A stretch of DNA of 29,369 bases from Peptococcaceae bacterium BRH_c23. Its GTDB lineage: Bacteria > Bacillota_B > Desulfitobacteriia > Desulfitobacteriales > Desulfitobacteriaceae. Positions 5,792 to 14,374 of the stretch are shown piece after piece. A program made the translations under genes and the position numbers. The DNA lies in the NCBI GenBank assembly GCA_000961805.1, contig LADV01000181.1, positions 1-29,369 of the forward strand. Reading direction: 5' to 3'. Position 1 is the first letter of the stretch. Each line of letters begins with the position of its first letter. The notes below the pieces were generated by a model. The model made no database searches and was not told the DNA's origin. It was given only the letters and a program-made list of their open reading frames with translations.

Positions 5792-7552
5792 TTAAGCTTT
5801 TAAGCGATCACCTGAGATTATTTGTTCATAGGCTCGAGTAAACATTTCTACATCACCAGTTTCAGGATTATAACGGGAGTTTACAAAGCAATCAAATTTT
5901 TGATCGTTCTTTTCTGGGAAATCTGCCCGGGTCTGCCAGCCTGCCCATCTGGTTTCTTCACGATACATCAGGTGGTGCACCAGTACTTGAGCCACATCTA
6001 ATCGGTCAATGACTTCGTGAGCATCCATCAACTCATGAAGATCGATGGCGATTAGGTATTTGACTTGATCCTTCAAAATCTTCAGGTTACGTAGGGCATA
6101 TTCCAGACCTTCTTTGTTCATTCTGAAAAACTGGTGTACTCCCCCGGCATATTCATCCATCAACCGCTGGAGCCTTTCTTCCATTTCGCGAGGTTTAACA
6201 CCATCACCCACGGAAATATTGCGGAAACCCGGTGCAAAAATCCTATCTTTCTCTTGGGAAATTTGCTCCTCATTAAGGCTTCCCTGCTCGACACTAGCTA
6301 CATAGTCGACTGCAGCTCTAGCAGACAAGAGTCCCTCAGCGGCACAACCACCCACAAATTTATTGGGTGTGCCACCTGCCACATCACCACAGGCATATAA
6401 TCCGGGTAAGGTAGTCGCTCTTTTTACATCAACCCAGTAACCGCTCGCCGTATGCCCTCCGACAATGTAGGGGTCAGAACCATAAATTTCGATGGGTTCC
6501 TTCTTTAAATCCTGGGCTCGGCTGGCCAGAAATAAAACATAACTGGGACGCTCGTTTAGATAATCGTATTTCATGTCATGGATTTGGTCTGAAGTCATGT
6601 GGGTGGTATCCACATAGCAGGGACCACGACCCTCACGCCACTCATCCATCGGCGCGTTAGCCCGGATATAGCGGGGAGCGGCATCCCCACCAAGGTGAGC
6701 GTAACGGGTTTTTAGAATTTGCTCGCCCTTGCAGTTAATCATGGGTGTTTTATAACCCACTGAAATGGTATCGATGGGGCCATTAAAATCTTTTGTTCGG
6801 GTGGCACACCAGCGCATTTCAAAGGTGGTCATTTCAGCACCTTGACGGATACCAATCGCAAAACCGGTCCCTACATTAAAGGGGGCATACCAGAGCTGGT
6901 GGTGGCTGTCATTACCATCGTTTTGATAGGGCTTATACAAACCAGCTGCGCCACCAGTAGCTATAATGGTGGCCTTAGCTCGTATGATGTATACCTTGCC
7001 GTCTCTCACACCAAAACCAATAGCGCCAATGACTTTATTGCCCTCCATCAGGTAGTTGGTAGCGACTACACGATTTATGATTTCACAGCCAGTTTGACGG
7101 GTCTTTTCTGCCAAAATAACTTTCATCTCAGAACCACTGATCGTGATATCCCATTTGCCTCTAGTTTTATATTCATCGCCGTCTTCTTCATATTTAATGG
7201 GCATACCCCACTCTTCCCATTCTTCGATAGGCTTGTTTAAAACTTCTGCCATCGAAATGGTCAAGTCTTCGCGGATCAGCCCACCGGCCTGAGAACGACT
7301 CCAACGCACGAAGTCTTCGATGGTACGATCTTTTTTAATATAGGTGTTAATCGCATCCATACCACCAGCTAGGCATCCACTGCGGTCGATGTGTGCTTTC
7401 TCCATTAAAGTCACTTTCAAATCAGGGTTGAGACGCTTGGCTTCAATGGCAGCGAAACAACCGGCATTTCCTGCTCCGATAATTAGAATATCAGTTTCAA
7501 TGCGGACCTCTTCAATTTTTTCCACGGATTGGGGTAAACTTGCTCTTGCCAT
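5792..7552 (-). CDS. AprA-like FAD-dependent oxidoreductase
   Basis: 586 residues of the fumarate reductase/AprA flavoprotein superfamily. The dinucleotide-binding motif GAGNAGC is at 26-32 with an acidic residue ending the next strand, and the second FAD region GLYACGDVAGG at about 385. Similarity to AprA is specific: EKAHIDRSGCLAGGMDAINTY and the LWYAP...EMRWCATRTKD region. W221, R252 and H367 fall where I recall Archaeoglobus AprA having active-site Trp234, Arg265 and His398, the first two at the same spacing. It is shorter than AprA (about 630-670) and the glycine-rich loop GGHTASGYW differs from the SHSGCCGIW of true AprA. With no sulfate adenylyltransferase or Qmo genes nearby and a carboxylate-type transporter upstream, the substrate may not be APS. 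Strong AAAGGAGG site; middle gene of the operon. Confidence 0.8.
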   Translation of the reverse strand: MARASLPQSVEKIEEVRIETDILIIGAGNAGCFAAIEAKRLNPDLKVTLMEKAHIDRSGCLAGGMDAINTYIKKDRTIEDFVRWSRSQAGGLIREDLTISMAEVLNKPIEEWEEWGMPIKYEEDGDEYKTRGKWDITISGSEMKVILAEKTRQTGCEIINRVVATNYLMEGNKVIGAIGFGVRDGKVYIIRAKATIIATGGAAGLYKPYQNDGNDSHHQLWYAPFNVGTGFAIGIRQGAEMTTFEMRWCATRTKDFNGPIDTISVGYKTPMINCKGEQILKTRYAHLGGDAAPRYIRANAPMDEWREGRGPCYVDTTHMTSDQIHDMKYDYLNERPSYVLFLASRAQDLKKEPIEIYGSDPYIVGGHTASGYWVDVKRATTLPGLYACGDVAGGTPNKFVGGCAAEGLLSARAAVDYVASVEQGSLNEEQISQEKDRIFAPGFRNISVGDGVKPREMEERLQRLMDEYAGGVHQFFRMNKEGLEYALRNLKILKDQVKYLIAIDLHELMDAHEVIDRLDVAQVLVHHLMYREETRWAGWQTRADFPEKNDQKFDCFVNSRYNPETGDVEMFTRAYEQIISGDRLKA

Positions 7553-7576
7553 TTAAATTTTCCTCCTTTAAATAAG

Positions 7577-9070
7577 TTATGGAGTGGGCACCCAGATGGG
7601 ATAACCTGTGAATGCATACCAGGGCACCATGATAAAGACCATATAGAGTATCACCATTAAGGTGAAGGGAGCACCGACTTTAACAAATTCACCAAAGGTG
7701 AATTCTTCAGTTCCATAGGCGATTAGGCAGGCAGTCACTGAGATAGGCAAGACAAACGCGTAACTATCCACATTTAACACCATCATCGTAAAGGCAACCG
7801 TGTTCAGCTCAAGCATAGGAGCCATTGCTGCTACGATAGGAGCCAGCAGAGTTACAGCCGCAACGTTGCTCACAATGCCTAAACGGCTGATTTGGACTAC
7901 CACACAGATGAAGATACTAACACCTATCCAACCCCAAGCTGGTGCTAAACCAACCAGGTGAGAGGCAATCCACTTGTCCACGCCTGTCTTTTCAAAGGCG
8001 GATACTAGGGACAGGGAACCACAGAGCAACAACCAGGTCCCAAAGATTGTATTGGATTGAACCTTTTTCCAGGAGAGATTGGTAAGCCCCGGAATAAAGA
8101 GTACCATCACGGCTACCAGAGCAACTAAGGCCATTTTATAACCATGAATTTGCTCGGTCGCCCACAAGGAAATTGCAATCCCAAAGGTTACTAAAACAAT
8201 CCATTCAGCAGCATTCATTTTACCCATGGCTTCTTTTTGGCGTCTGATTTCAGAGATTCCGCCAGGGACTTCAATATTTTTAGATTTCATGATCCAATTG
8301 ACCCAGTAATACATGATTACCAAAATACCCAGCAATGGCCAATTCATCCAGCCCCAAGTACCCCAAGTAATCACGTCTTTTTTCACAGCCTGATTAATGG
8401 TTTGGGCTATGATGACATTTGACATATGGCTGTGCATCAGAATAGTCCCGCTAGCTAGTGAGGCGAAACCGATCCCGACCATCGTAAATACTTTTCTTGC
8501 CCTAGCACCTTCGCCCGCTTTCTCAAACAAACTGTTTAAACCTTGAATAATCGGTAGGAAAAGTGCACCTCTAGCATTGGTGGCAGGAACGAGTACGGCT
8601 GTAACCAGGTGAGCCCCGATTATACCTTTTAGAACACTTCCAACGTTAGGTTTAACTTTTGAAACAATACTGAGTGCAATCCGCTTGTCTAAGCCAGTGG
8701 TCTGCATAACAGCAGCTAGAATAAAACAGCCAAGAATAAGGAAGGTAACGTTACTGGTAAAGCCACTAAAGGCTTCGGGCAGCTTAGTAGCTGCTCCGGT
8801 CAGGGATAATAAGACCGGTATCATTAGGCCGGAAACTGCTAAAGGCAATCCATCACTCAACCAAATAATTGTAGCCCAACCCATCACAGCCAAGGCTGCT
8901 CGACCACCCTCATTAAGGCTCTCGGAAGTAGGAACCAGAGTTAAGATTGCTGCAAATACTAACCAAGACAAAATAAATCCTAGTAAGGCCTTCTTACTTT
9001 TGTCCGTTTCGATAGATTTCTCCTTAAGATCCGTACTCTGTATCTTTGCTTGTAAAGCAGGCGACGACAT
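7577..9070 (-). CDS. DASS-family (SLC13-type) anion/dicarboxylate symporter
   Basis: About 497 residues, strongly hydrophobic with some 11-13 membrane segments. The pattern is that of the divalent anion:sodium symporter family: two inverted repeats, the second with the SNV-type signature IVSNVAAVTLLAPIV. The equivalent first motif reads PATNARGALFLPI instead of SNT, so sodium or substrate ligands may differ. Family members import sulfate, succinate, malate, citrate or tartrate. The frame is open from GTG 9106, but ATG 9070 has GGAGGGG 7 bases upstream and is preferred. The AprA-like gene follows after 24 bases. As first gene of the operon, it probably brings in the anion that the flavoprotein reduces or oxidises. 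Confidence 0.85.
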   Translation of the reverse strand: MSSPALQAKIQSTDLKEKSIETDKSKKALLGFILSWLVFAAILTLVPTSESLNEGGRAALAVMGWATIIWLSDGLPLAVSGLMIPVLLSLTGAATKLPEAFSGFTSNVTFLILGCFILAAVMQTTGLDKRIALSIVSKVKPNVGSVLKGIIGAHLVTAVLVPATNARGALFLPIIQGLNSLFEKAGEGARARKVFTMVGIGFASLASGTILMHSHMSNVIIAQTINQAVKKDVITWGTWGWMNWPLLGILVIMYYWVNWIMKSKNIEVPGGISEIRRQKEAMGKMNAAEWIVLVTFGIAISLWATEQIHGYKMALVALVAVMVLFIPGLTNLSWKKVQSNTIFGTWLLLCGSLSLVSAFEKTGVDKWIASHLVGLAPAWGWIGVSIFICVVVQISRLGIVSNVAAVTLLAPIVAAMAPMLELNTVAFTMMVLNVDSYAFVLPISVTACLIAYGTEEFTFGEFVKVGAPFTLMVILYMVFIMVPWYAFTGYPIWVPTP

Positions 9071-9193
9071 GTACAACCCCTCCATTTCTTCGTATGTATT
9101 ACTCACGATAACCTTAATCCATCTATTGACCTGTTAATTCATCCCTCCGCCCTTCGTTTTCTTTCTATGTGAAGATTTTAACAATAACTATCG

Positions 9194-9207
9194 TTGGTTA
9201 AAACCAA
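9194..9207. promoter_or_regulatory. FNR-like palindrome upstream of the transporter/AprAB-like operon
   Basis: TTGGTTAAAACCAA is an inverted repeat of the form TTGGT-N4-ACCAA, the layout of FNR boxes (TTGAT-N4-ATCAA) and of the related dehaloboxes. It lies about 125 bases before the transporter start codon, and a Crp/Fnr regulator is encoded just upstream. Regulation by that protein is inferred. Confidence 0.45.
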
Positions 9208-9242
9208 ACTAAAGACACTTTTCTGTCATGTTAACGACATAA

Positions 9243-9302
9243 GTAATCCAGCCGACAAAATTAAAGTCTTTCAAAGGACTCTAATTTTGTCGGCTGGATT
9301 AC
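9243..9302. repeat. 60-base near-perfect palindrome
   Basis: The arms 9243-9263 and 9282-9302 are exactly complementary over 21 bases (outer end GTAATCCAGCCGAC), and the 18-base centre continues pairing after one mismatch (AGTCTTT/AAAGGACT). No T run follows on either strand. It lies between the Crp/Fnr gene and the transporter operon and could be a terminator, a processing hairpin or a dispersed palindromic repeat. Confidence 0.8.
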
Positions 9303-9334
9303 AAGGTGAATTATGTGCTATTTAATTCAATCGT

Positions 9335-9364
9335 ATCAGTCCCACTTCTATTAGTGGGACTGAT
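9335..9364. repeat. Perfect 12-bp inverted repeat behind the Crp/Fnr gene
   Basis: ATCAGTCCCACT and AGTGGGACTGAT flank the 6-base loop TCTATT. It starts 50 bases after the Crp/Fnr stop on the minus strand and probably ends that transcript, although no T run follows. Confidence 0.6.
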
Positions 9365-9414
9365 AACCCATAACTTGTTTTGTTTCGGTATCCAACTTTA
9401 GTTGAACGAGTTCA

Positions 9415-10068
9415 CTATTCCTGTATCCATGTTTTTAGCTTGTTTGGGTTCACACCAACAATCTCTCGTCCTTCATATTGGATGCTCCCGTCTTCCTTAA
9501 GCAAGCTGAGTAGAGACGAAATTGTTTGACGTGCTGAACCTATGACACAGGCAAGTTCCTCCTGAGTAACCCGTAATCGCACATGAATAATACCATCTTC
9601 ACCTTTACTCCCTGCACGTTCTGCCATACTTAACAGAAGAATAGCTAGCCTCCCTTGAATGGGGTTCATGATAAAATCATAGATTGTATTCTGCGCTTCC
9701 CTCAACCGATCACTCATCAGTGTGATTAACTTCTCGGAAAACTCAGGCATTTCGACGAGCATCTTTTTAAAACTATCCTTCCAGATAATCAAAATAGAGA
9801 CATTATCCATTGCCTCGGCACTATACTCTCTTAAATTGATATTACTGAGTACTTCAGCTAGACCAATAAAGTCACCAGGGTAACGGATTGCAACAGACAC
9901 CTGACGACCGTCCGATGTCGTACGGTAAATTTTAACCAAACCACTTTTAATATAATAAACCTCATTGGTCCTTTGGCTGGTTGAAAAAATAATCTGCCCT
10001 TTCGGGTATTTAATTTCTGAAGCTATCTCATTTAAATACCTTAGTTCTCCATCTGTTATCTGAAACAT
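9415..10068 (-). CDS. Crp/Fnr-family transcriptional regulator
   Basis: 217 residues. The N-terminal cyclic-nucleotide-binding-type beta-barrel (about 10-120, with GQIIFSTSQRTNEVYYIKSG and the GDFIGLAEVLS loop) is followed by a dimer helix and a C-terminal Crp-type winged helix (about 150-217). There is no N-terminal cysteine set, so it is not an FNR-type iron-sulfur oxygen sensor, and the barrel does not keep the Arg/Ser pair of a clear cAMP pocket; the effector is unknown. The recognition helix reads SARQTISSLL: where CRP and FNR have Glu and Arg (RETVGR, ETISR), this protein has Gln and Ser, so the DNA half-site is probably not a standard TGTGA or TTGAT. AGGAGGT precedes ATG 10068. The gene lies directly upstream of the transporter operon on the same strand and is its likely controller. 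Confidence 0.85.
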   Translation of the reverse strand: MFQITDGELRYLNEIASEIKYPKGQIIFSTSQRTNEVYYIKSGLVKIYRTTSDGRQVSVAIRYPGDFIGLAEVLSNINLREYSAEAMDNVSILIIWKDSFKKMLVEMPEFSEKLITLMSDRLREAQNTIYDFIMNPIQGRLAILLLSMAERAGSKGEDGIIHVRLRVTQEELACVIGSARQTISSLLSLLKEDGSIQYEGREIVGVNPNKLKTWIQE

Positions 10069-10220
10069 TATCTTTGCTACCTCCTAATGTCATAATGTTA
10101 GGACTTATTCTAGCTCATTTCATGACTAGTTCATAGAGCTGGAAACTTTTTTAAAAGAAATGTCTTCCTTAAGGTAAATCTATGTACGGTCAATTACGAA
10201 ACTTTAGTGAAGTTATCATA

Positions 10221-10251
10221 AAAGAAAGGACCCCGATATCTTCAGGGTCCC
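10221..10251 (-). terminator. Terminator of the RsbRD-N gene
   Basis: On the minus strand GGACCC/GGGTCC (10250-10245 with 10233-10228) closes an 11-base loop and is followed by TTTCTTTT. It lies 16 bases after the stop at 10267. Confidence 0.7.
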
Positions 10252-10266
10252 TCAACTTCTCACTAT

Positions 10267-10854
10267 TTACTCTTTGGATGGGTTGGCGTCTGTTTCTGCG
10301 ATGTTTATTAAGTCACGATCCTTATGTTCAAATTCTTCCGCAGGGAGTTCGGACATCAGATTTGCCTTTTTCAAAAGCGAAAACGTCATCCTTTTGAGTT
10401 CATCCGTCTTAAGTTCATAAAGCTGTTCTCGGCATTTGACATAGATATTAACAGCATAAAGGGCTAACTCATCTACTTCTGATTCAAACGTCAGCAACTC
10501 ATCATATAGCTGGTACTGTCTAATTTCCTTTTCCAGTTCTTCACGAACTACCTTTTTGAGGGAAAATACAAAGGTTAGCGCTTGTGCTGGAGTGAAATCC
10601 TGAATCGCCCTCACTCTGATAATATCATCGAGAAAGGGCAACTCCTCTGCAAATCCTTCCCCAGCGATTAGGGCTTCCAGGATACCATTTATCCCCTGAG
10701 AGAACGTATGTCCCACTGGATTAAGGAACCTATCCTTTTGCTTTTTTAAAAAACCTGAGCTATCCACGGGATACGTTGCCATGATGGCATCGAACCACCT
10801 TTGGAGAATAACAGGTCTCTTTTCTTCCAGAAGCTTTTTTAGCTTCATGTCCAT
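10267..10854 (-). CDS. RsbRD N-terminal-domain protein
   Basis: 195 residues, all-helical and soluble. The start (LKKLLEEKRPVILQRWFDAIMATYP), the segment ending in RVRAIQDFTPAQALTFVFSLKKVV and the following helices match the RsbT co-antagonist RsbRD N-terminal domain (PF14361), a globin-like helical sensor fold. There is no STAS domain, so it is a stand-alone sensor module. In many sulfate reducers, stand-alone RsbRD-N proteins are encoded next to the dsrMKJOP redox complex; here no dsr genes are in the window. The neighbour downstream on the strand is the Crp/Fnr gene, but a terminator separates them. An AAGGAG site 9-10 bases before ATG 10854 supports the start. Signal and partner are unknown. 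Confidence 0.7.
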   Translation of the reverse strand: MDMKLKKLLEEKRPVILQRWFDAIMATYPVDSSGFLKKQKDRFLNPVGHTFSQGINGILEALIAGEGFAEELPFLDDIIRVRAIQDFTPAQALTFVFSLKKVVREELEKEIRQYQLYDELLTFESEVDELALYAVNIYVKCREQLYELKTDELKRMTFSLLKKANLMSELPAEEFEHKDRDLINIAETDANPSKE

Positions 10855-11059
10855 TTATTACCACTCCTTGTTGTTAAGCAAGACATCCCAATAGGGTGCC
10901 TACTAAAAAATGATCAATGACCCCTTTTTAGGTCAAATTAATAAAGTGTATTCTCTCTATTATGAAGCATATTATGTGAAACAACAACTTCTCTTTTGCA
11001 AACTGCTAAGTGATTTCAGCAACATTATCAAGAACCGGGAACTATTTAATTATAAACTA

Positions 11060-11087
11060 CAAAAAGACGACCCCTCTCGGGGTCGTC
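11060..11087 (-). terminator. Terminator of the amino-acid ABC importer operon
   Basis: A perfect 9-bp stem, GACGACCCC/GGGGTCGTC, with the loop TCTC is followed on the minus strand by TTTTTG. It lies 74 bases after the last permease gene. The rest of 10855-11160 shows nothing beyond the ribosome binding site of the RsbRD-N gene. Confidence 0.85.
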
Positions 11088-11160
11088 AGCTAACAAACTC
11101 TAAAATTATTAGTCTTAAGGTGTAACGATACTTGAGCCTAAAAGACCATCTCTGACTAAA

Positions 11161-11811
11161 TTAATAACTTTGATGCACCATTTTCAGCTGCTGTCGACGG
11201 GCTAAAATCGAAAGCGAATAATTAAGGACAAAATAAGTTGAAGCAATCATGCCAAAAACGGCAAAGACCTGACTGGTCGAGCCGTGTTGCCCCAAAATAA
11301 TCATACCTTTACCAGTTAGATCTTCCACGCCTACAACCCAAACAAACGATGTATCCTTAATGACCGTTATAAACTGAGATACTAAAGGTGGAATCATCTT
11401 GTGCATGGCCTGTGGTAAAATAATGTGCGTTAAAGTCTGACGATAGGAAAACCCCTGTGACTTCGCCGCTTCCCACTGCCCATCGTCGATGGAGTTTAAC
11501 CCACCTCGGACGATTTCAGCAATTATGGCCGAAGTGAAGACCGCGATGGCGACAATTCCTGAATTAACCGGTTTCAACGTGGTCATAAACCGAAAAACTA
11601 AAATAAAGAGCAGCATAGGAATATTTCGAACGCACTCAATGTATAAGGCAGCGATTCTCCCCAAAATTGGTTGTTTAGAGTATCGAGCAATACCCAAGAT
11701 GGTTCCAAAGACGAAACTGAGTAAAATGGCACTGACAGCAATGTAGAGAGTCGTCAAAAGCCCTTGACCAAGAAAACGAAATATTTCGGGTTTAAGAATT
11801 TCTGTAATCAT
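11161..11811 (-). CDS. Polar amino-acid ABC transporter, permease 2
   Basis: 216 residues with five predicted membrane helices. The region [21 protein letters not shown] is the EAA loop of the HisM/GlnP permease family, which docks onto the ATPase. It forms the membrane channel with the permease encoded just upstream; the ATG overlaps that gene's TGA (ATGA, 11808-11811), so the two are translationally coupled. GGGGGT provides the ribosome binding site. Last gene of a four-gene importer operon, followed by a strong terminator. Confidence 0.9.
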   Translation of the reverse strand: MITEILKPEIFRFLGQGLLTTLYIAVSAILLSFVFGTILGIARYSKQPILGRIAALYIECVRNIPMLLFILVFRFMTTLKPVNSGIVAIAVFTSAIIAEIVRGGLNSIDDGQWEAAKSQGFSYRQTLTHIILPQAMHKMIPPLVSQFITVIKDTSFVWVVGVEDLTGKGMIILGQHGSTSQVFAVFGMIASTYFVLNYSLSILARRQQLKMVHQSY

Positions 11812-12479
11812 GTTGATACCCCCGCCTTACGTTCTAAGCGACGTGTCAGTGTCGCTAAAGGTAAACAAAGCAGGAGATAAAGCAGACCAACGACAACATA
11901 CGCAGGTCCGTAATAAATATTATCGCTTGACCAGGAGTCCGCACGATACATTAGGTCACCCCCAGCGACCATAGCCAGTACCGAGGTGTTTTTAATCAAG
12001 TTCACCGCCTGATTCGTGAGCGGTGGCAAAACTACTCGGGAAGCCTGCGGCAAGATAATATGCCGCATGGCCCCCCAAAAACTAAATCCCTGTGATAAGG
12101 CCGCTTCCATTTGCCCCCTGTGGATCGAGTTGATTCCCGCCCTGACCACTTCGGCAATATAAGCGCCATGATAAACACCGACACCCAAAACACCCACTGC
12201 AAAAACAGGTAGCATCACGCCCATGTGAGGAAGCCCATGATACAGGAAGAAAACCTGGATAACAAGTGGGGTGTTTTGAATGAATTCAACGTAGATGCGA
12301 CTCACAAGCTTGGCTAGTGTCCACTGAGAGGTCCCTAATACCCCAAATATAACTCCGAGTACAAGAGCCAACGTAAGGGCAAGGACGGTTACAGAAATAG
12401 TCGTTTTAAACCCCTCAGCAAATACTACCCAGTCACTGAAAAGTGCTTCCCATTTAAACAAGGCAAAAGGTCCGACCAC
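11808..12479 (-). CDS. Polar amino-acid ABC transporter, permease 1
   Basis: 223 residues of the HisM/GlnP type, with five or so membrane helices and an EAA loop ([21 protein letters not shown]). The early segment [20 protein letters not shown] is the usual family signature (RNTPLLVQLFF...). The start is GTG 12479, which overlaps the stop of the binding-protein gene (TAGTG), with GGGG about 10 bases upstream. It pairs with permease 2 to form the transmembrane part of the importer. Confidence 0.9.
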   Translation of the reverse strand: MVGPFALFKWEALFSDWVVFAEGFKTTISVTVLALTLALVLGVIFGVLGTSQWTLAKLVSRIYVEFIQNTPLVIQVFFLYHGLPHMGVMLPVFAVGVLGVGVYHGAYIAEVVRAGINSIHRGQMEAALSQGFSFWGAMRHIILPQASRVVLPPLTNQAVNLIKNTSVLAMVAGGDLMYRADSWSSDNIYYGPAYVVVGLLYLLLCLPLATLTRRLERKAGVST

Positions 12480-13309
12480 TATTTAAGACCCCACTTTTGT
12501 TGCATTTTAACGAGTTCTCCAGACTTTTTCAGATCAGCAATCGTCTGATTAACCAATTTGGCTAATCCGTCTTTTCCCATTTTAGAGGCAATTCCATAAT
12601 CCTGAGGACTAAAGCTATCATCCAAAATAATCGTTGTCTCATCCATATATCCAAATAAGATGGATCCATCTACAGAAAAACAATCCACCCGACCAGAATC
12701 TAGTGCTGTCTTAATTTCCGGATAGGTAGCGAACTCCAAGAAAGTGACTTTAGCTCCAACCTTATCCGCTTGTTCCTGAATGGCCTTCTTACTGGTAGCA
12801 CTTTGCGCTACGCCAATCTTTTTCCCGTTCAAATCTTTTAAGCTCGTAAAACCAGCACTCTTTTTAACCATTAGTCTTACACCATCGACAAAATAAGGAT
12901 CTGAGAAATTGTAACTCTTCTTACGTTCTTCAGTAACGGTAAAGGTCGCGATCACAAGGTCTACATCTCCACTATCCAGCAAAGGTCCCCGAGTTTTTGC
13001 CGTAACGGCTGTGGTTTCAACCTTAGCAGCCCCAATTTTCTGGGCTACTACATTAGCCAAATCAATTTCAAATCCCTCGACCTTTTCCGTCTTAGGATCT
13101 TTGTATCCGAATTTAGGTACATCAACTTTAACTCCTACTTTGAGAACACCACGGTCTTTAATGGCCTTGACATCAGCGGCCTGTTCTGTAGCGCTTGGGG
13201 TTGGTGTTGGAGCTGGTGCTGGGGTAGCCGAAGGTGCAGTCGACCCGCAACCCGTGACCAAACCTGCAACTAATAGCAAGCTCGTTAAAATCATTCCAAT
13301 TTTCTTCAT
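12479..13309 (-). CDS. Amino-acid-binding lipoprotein of the ABC importer
   Basis: 276 residues. The lipobox LVTGC puts the lipidated Cys at residue 21, followed by a Pro/Ala/Thr-rich linker to about residue 50. The rest is a type-II periplasmic binding domain (SBP_bac_3): RGVLKVGVKVDVPKFGY, EGFEIDLANVVAQKI, the ligand-contact segment TVTEERKKSYNFSDPYF and DLNGKKIGVAQSATS. The overall pattern is closest to acidic or amide amino-acid binders of the Peb1a/GlnH kind; glutamate, aspartate or glutamine is a reasonable guess. The frame extends upstream to 13399, but ATG 13309 starts the signal peptide and has GAGGGGG 8 bases before it. Confidence 0.9.
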   Translation of the reverse strand: MKKIGMILTSLLLVAGLVTGCGSTAPSATPAPAPTPTPSATEQAADVKAIKDRGVLKVGVKVDVPKFGYKDPKTEKVEGFEIDLANVVAQKIGAAKVETTAVTAKTRGPLLDSGDVDLVIATFTVTEERKKSYNFSDPYFVDGVRLMVKKSAGFTSLKDLNGKKIGVAQSATSKKAIQEQADKVGAKVTFLEFATYPEIKTALDSGRVDCFSVDGSILFGYMDETTIILDDSFSPQDYGIASKMGKDGLAKLVNQTIADLKKSGELVKMQQKWGLK

Positions 13310-13406
13310 TCTTAAATCCCCCTCTTCATCGTTTAGTCGCAGAATACTGCGACTCTTCTTTATAGAACATCTAAGTACCACCCATGGGTTTAAAACCAAA
13401 TGATGA

Positions 13407-14132
13407 CTAACGCAAAATTCGGCTTAAAAATGACTTCGTACGCTCATTCGTTGGATTTTCGAAAAACTGTTTCGGAGTATTGGATTCGACAATAAATCCC
13501 TCATCCATAAAAATGACACGATCTGCAACTGTTTTAGCAAAACCCATTTCATGTGTGACAACTACCATGGTAATACCCTCGTGAGCCAGATCAATCATAA
13601 CATCGAGGACTTCCTGGATCATTTCTGGATCTAAAGCCGAGGTTGGTTCATCAAAGAGCATAATCTTAGGTCGCATAGCCAAAGCCCGTGCAATAGCCAC
13701 ACGTTGCTGCTGACCACCGGAAAGTTGGGATGGATACACATTGGATTTTTCACTTAGCCCAACACGTTCAAGATAAGCCATACCATCCTTTGAGGCTTCC
13801 TCCTTTGTGACTCCCTTAATCAGCATAGGAGCGAGAGTTAAATTCTCTAGGACCGTTTTATGGGGATAGAGATTGAATTGTTGAAATACCATAGCCACTG
13901 ACTGACGGACTTTAGCAACCTGAGCTTTATGTGCAGTAATTTCTACCCCATCCACCGTTACTTTACCCGAACTAGGCTTTTCCAGAAGGTTCATACATCG
14001 AATTAATGTACTCTTGCCTGATCCACTGGGGCCAATAACTACCAATTTCTCCCCCGATTTTACCGTTAGATTAATATCTTTCAAGACGTGTAGATGACCA
14101 AAATGTTTATTTACCCCTTCTAATTGAATCAA
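13407..14132 (-). CDS. glnQ: Polar amino-acid ABC transporter ATPase (GlnQ type)
   Basis: 241 residues, a full-length PAAT-family ATPase. Walker [10 protein letters not shown] is at about 35-43, Q-loop [17 protein letters not shown], signature LSGGQQQR, Walker [13 protein letters not shown], and the switch His in VVTHEMGFA. It energises the two permeases encoded downstream. It is the first gene of the operon, with a textbook promoter about 150 bases upstream; the binding-protein gene follows after 97 bases. The exact substrate cannot be read from the ATPase; the glnQ name marks the subfamily only. Confidence 0.92.
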   Translation of the reverse strand: MIQLEGVNKHFGHLHVLKDINLTVKSGEKLVVIGPSGSGKSTLIRCMNLLEKPSSGKVTVDGVEITAHKAQVAKVRQSVAMVFQQFNLYPHKTVLENLTLAPMLIKGVTKEEASKDGMAYLERVGLSEKSNVYPSQLSGGQQQRVAIARALAMRPKIMLFDEPTSALDPEMIQEVLDVMIDLAHEGITMVVVTHEMGFAKTVADRVIFMDEGFIVESNTPKQFFENPTNERTKSFLSRILR

Positions 14133-14287
14133 GCGGTTGCTCCTTCCATTTTGATATTTTGACCAATCTCTAATGCTAAACTATACATTTATGAAATATA
14201 TAGTTATATATGTACGCTTTATTCTTCCTCAACTTGAAAAATCCTCTATTGATTGAAAAAAAACTACGAAATAATTAATGTTTAAAT

Positions 14288-14316
14288 ATTTTACTTAATC
14301 GGTCAAAAACTGTCAA
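14288..14316 (-). promoter_or_regulatory. Promoter of the ABC importer operon
   Basis: On the minus strand TTGACA (14316-14311), 17 bases, TAAAAT (14293-14288). Transcription would start near 14281, leaving a leader of about 150 AT-rich bases before glnQ in which I see no riboswitch. Confidence 0.75.
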
Positions 14317-14339
14317 TTACACAAGCGATGATCTTAAAA

Positions 14340-14368
14340 TTGACAAAAGTTTATCCTTGTTCTAAACT
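14340..14368 (+). promoter_or_regulatory. Promoter of an orphan plus-strand transcript
   Basis: TTGACA (14340-14345), exactly 17 bases, TAAACT (14363-14368), giving a start near 14375. It is divergent from the importer promoter and reads towards a perfect terminator with no protein gene in between. Confidence 0.7.
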
Positions 14369-14374
14369 ATAAAT

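Noticed and set aside
5792..7552. Calling the flavoprotein a genuine dissimilatory APS reductase subunit (aprA).
   Set aside because: It is shorter, differs in the glycine-rich loop, pairs with a tail-less AprB and lacks sat/qmo neighbours; AprA-like is as far as the sequence goes.
10910..11125. A 71-codon plus-strand frame.
   Set aside because: No ribosome binding site, unlike any family, and it runs through the terminator of the ABC importer operon.
14133..14340. T-box or other riboswitch in the glnQ leader.
   Set aside because: I found no T-box bulge, no terminator before the gene and no conserved aptamer core; the leader is only AT-rich.
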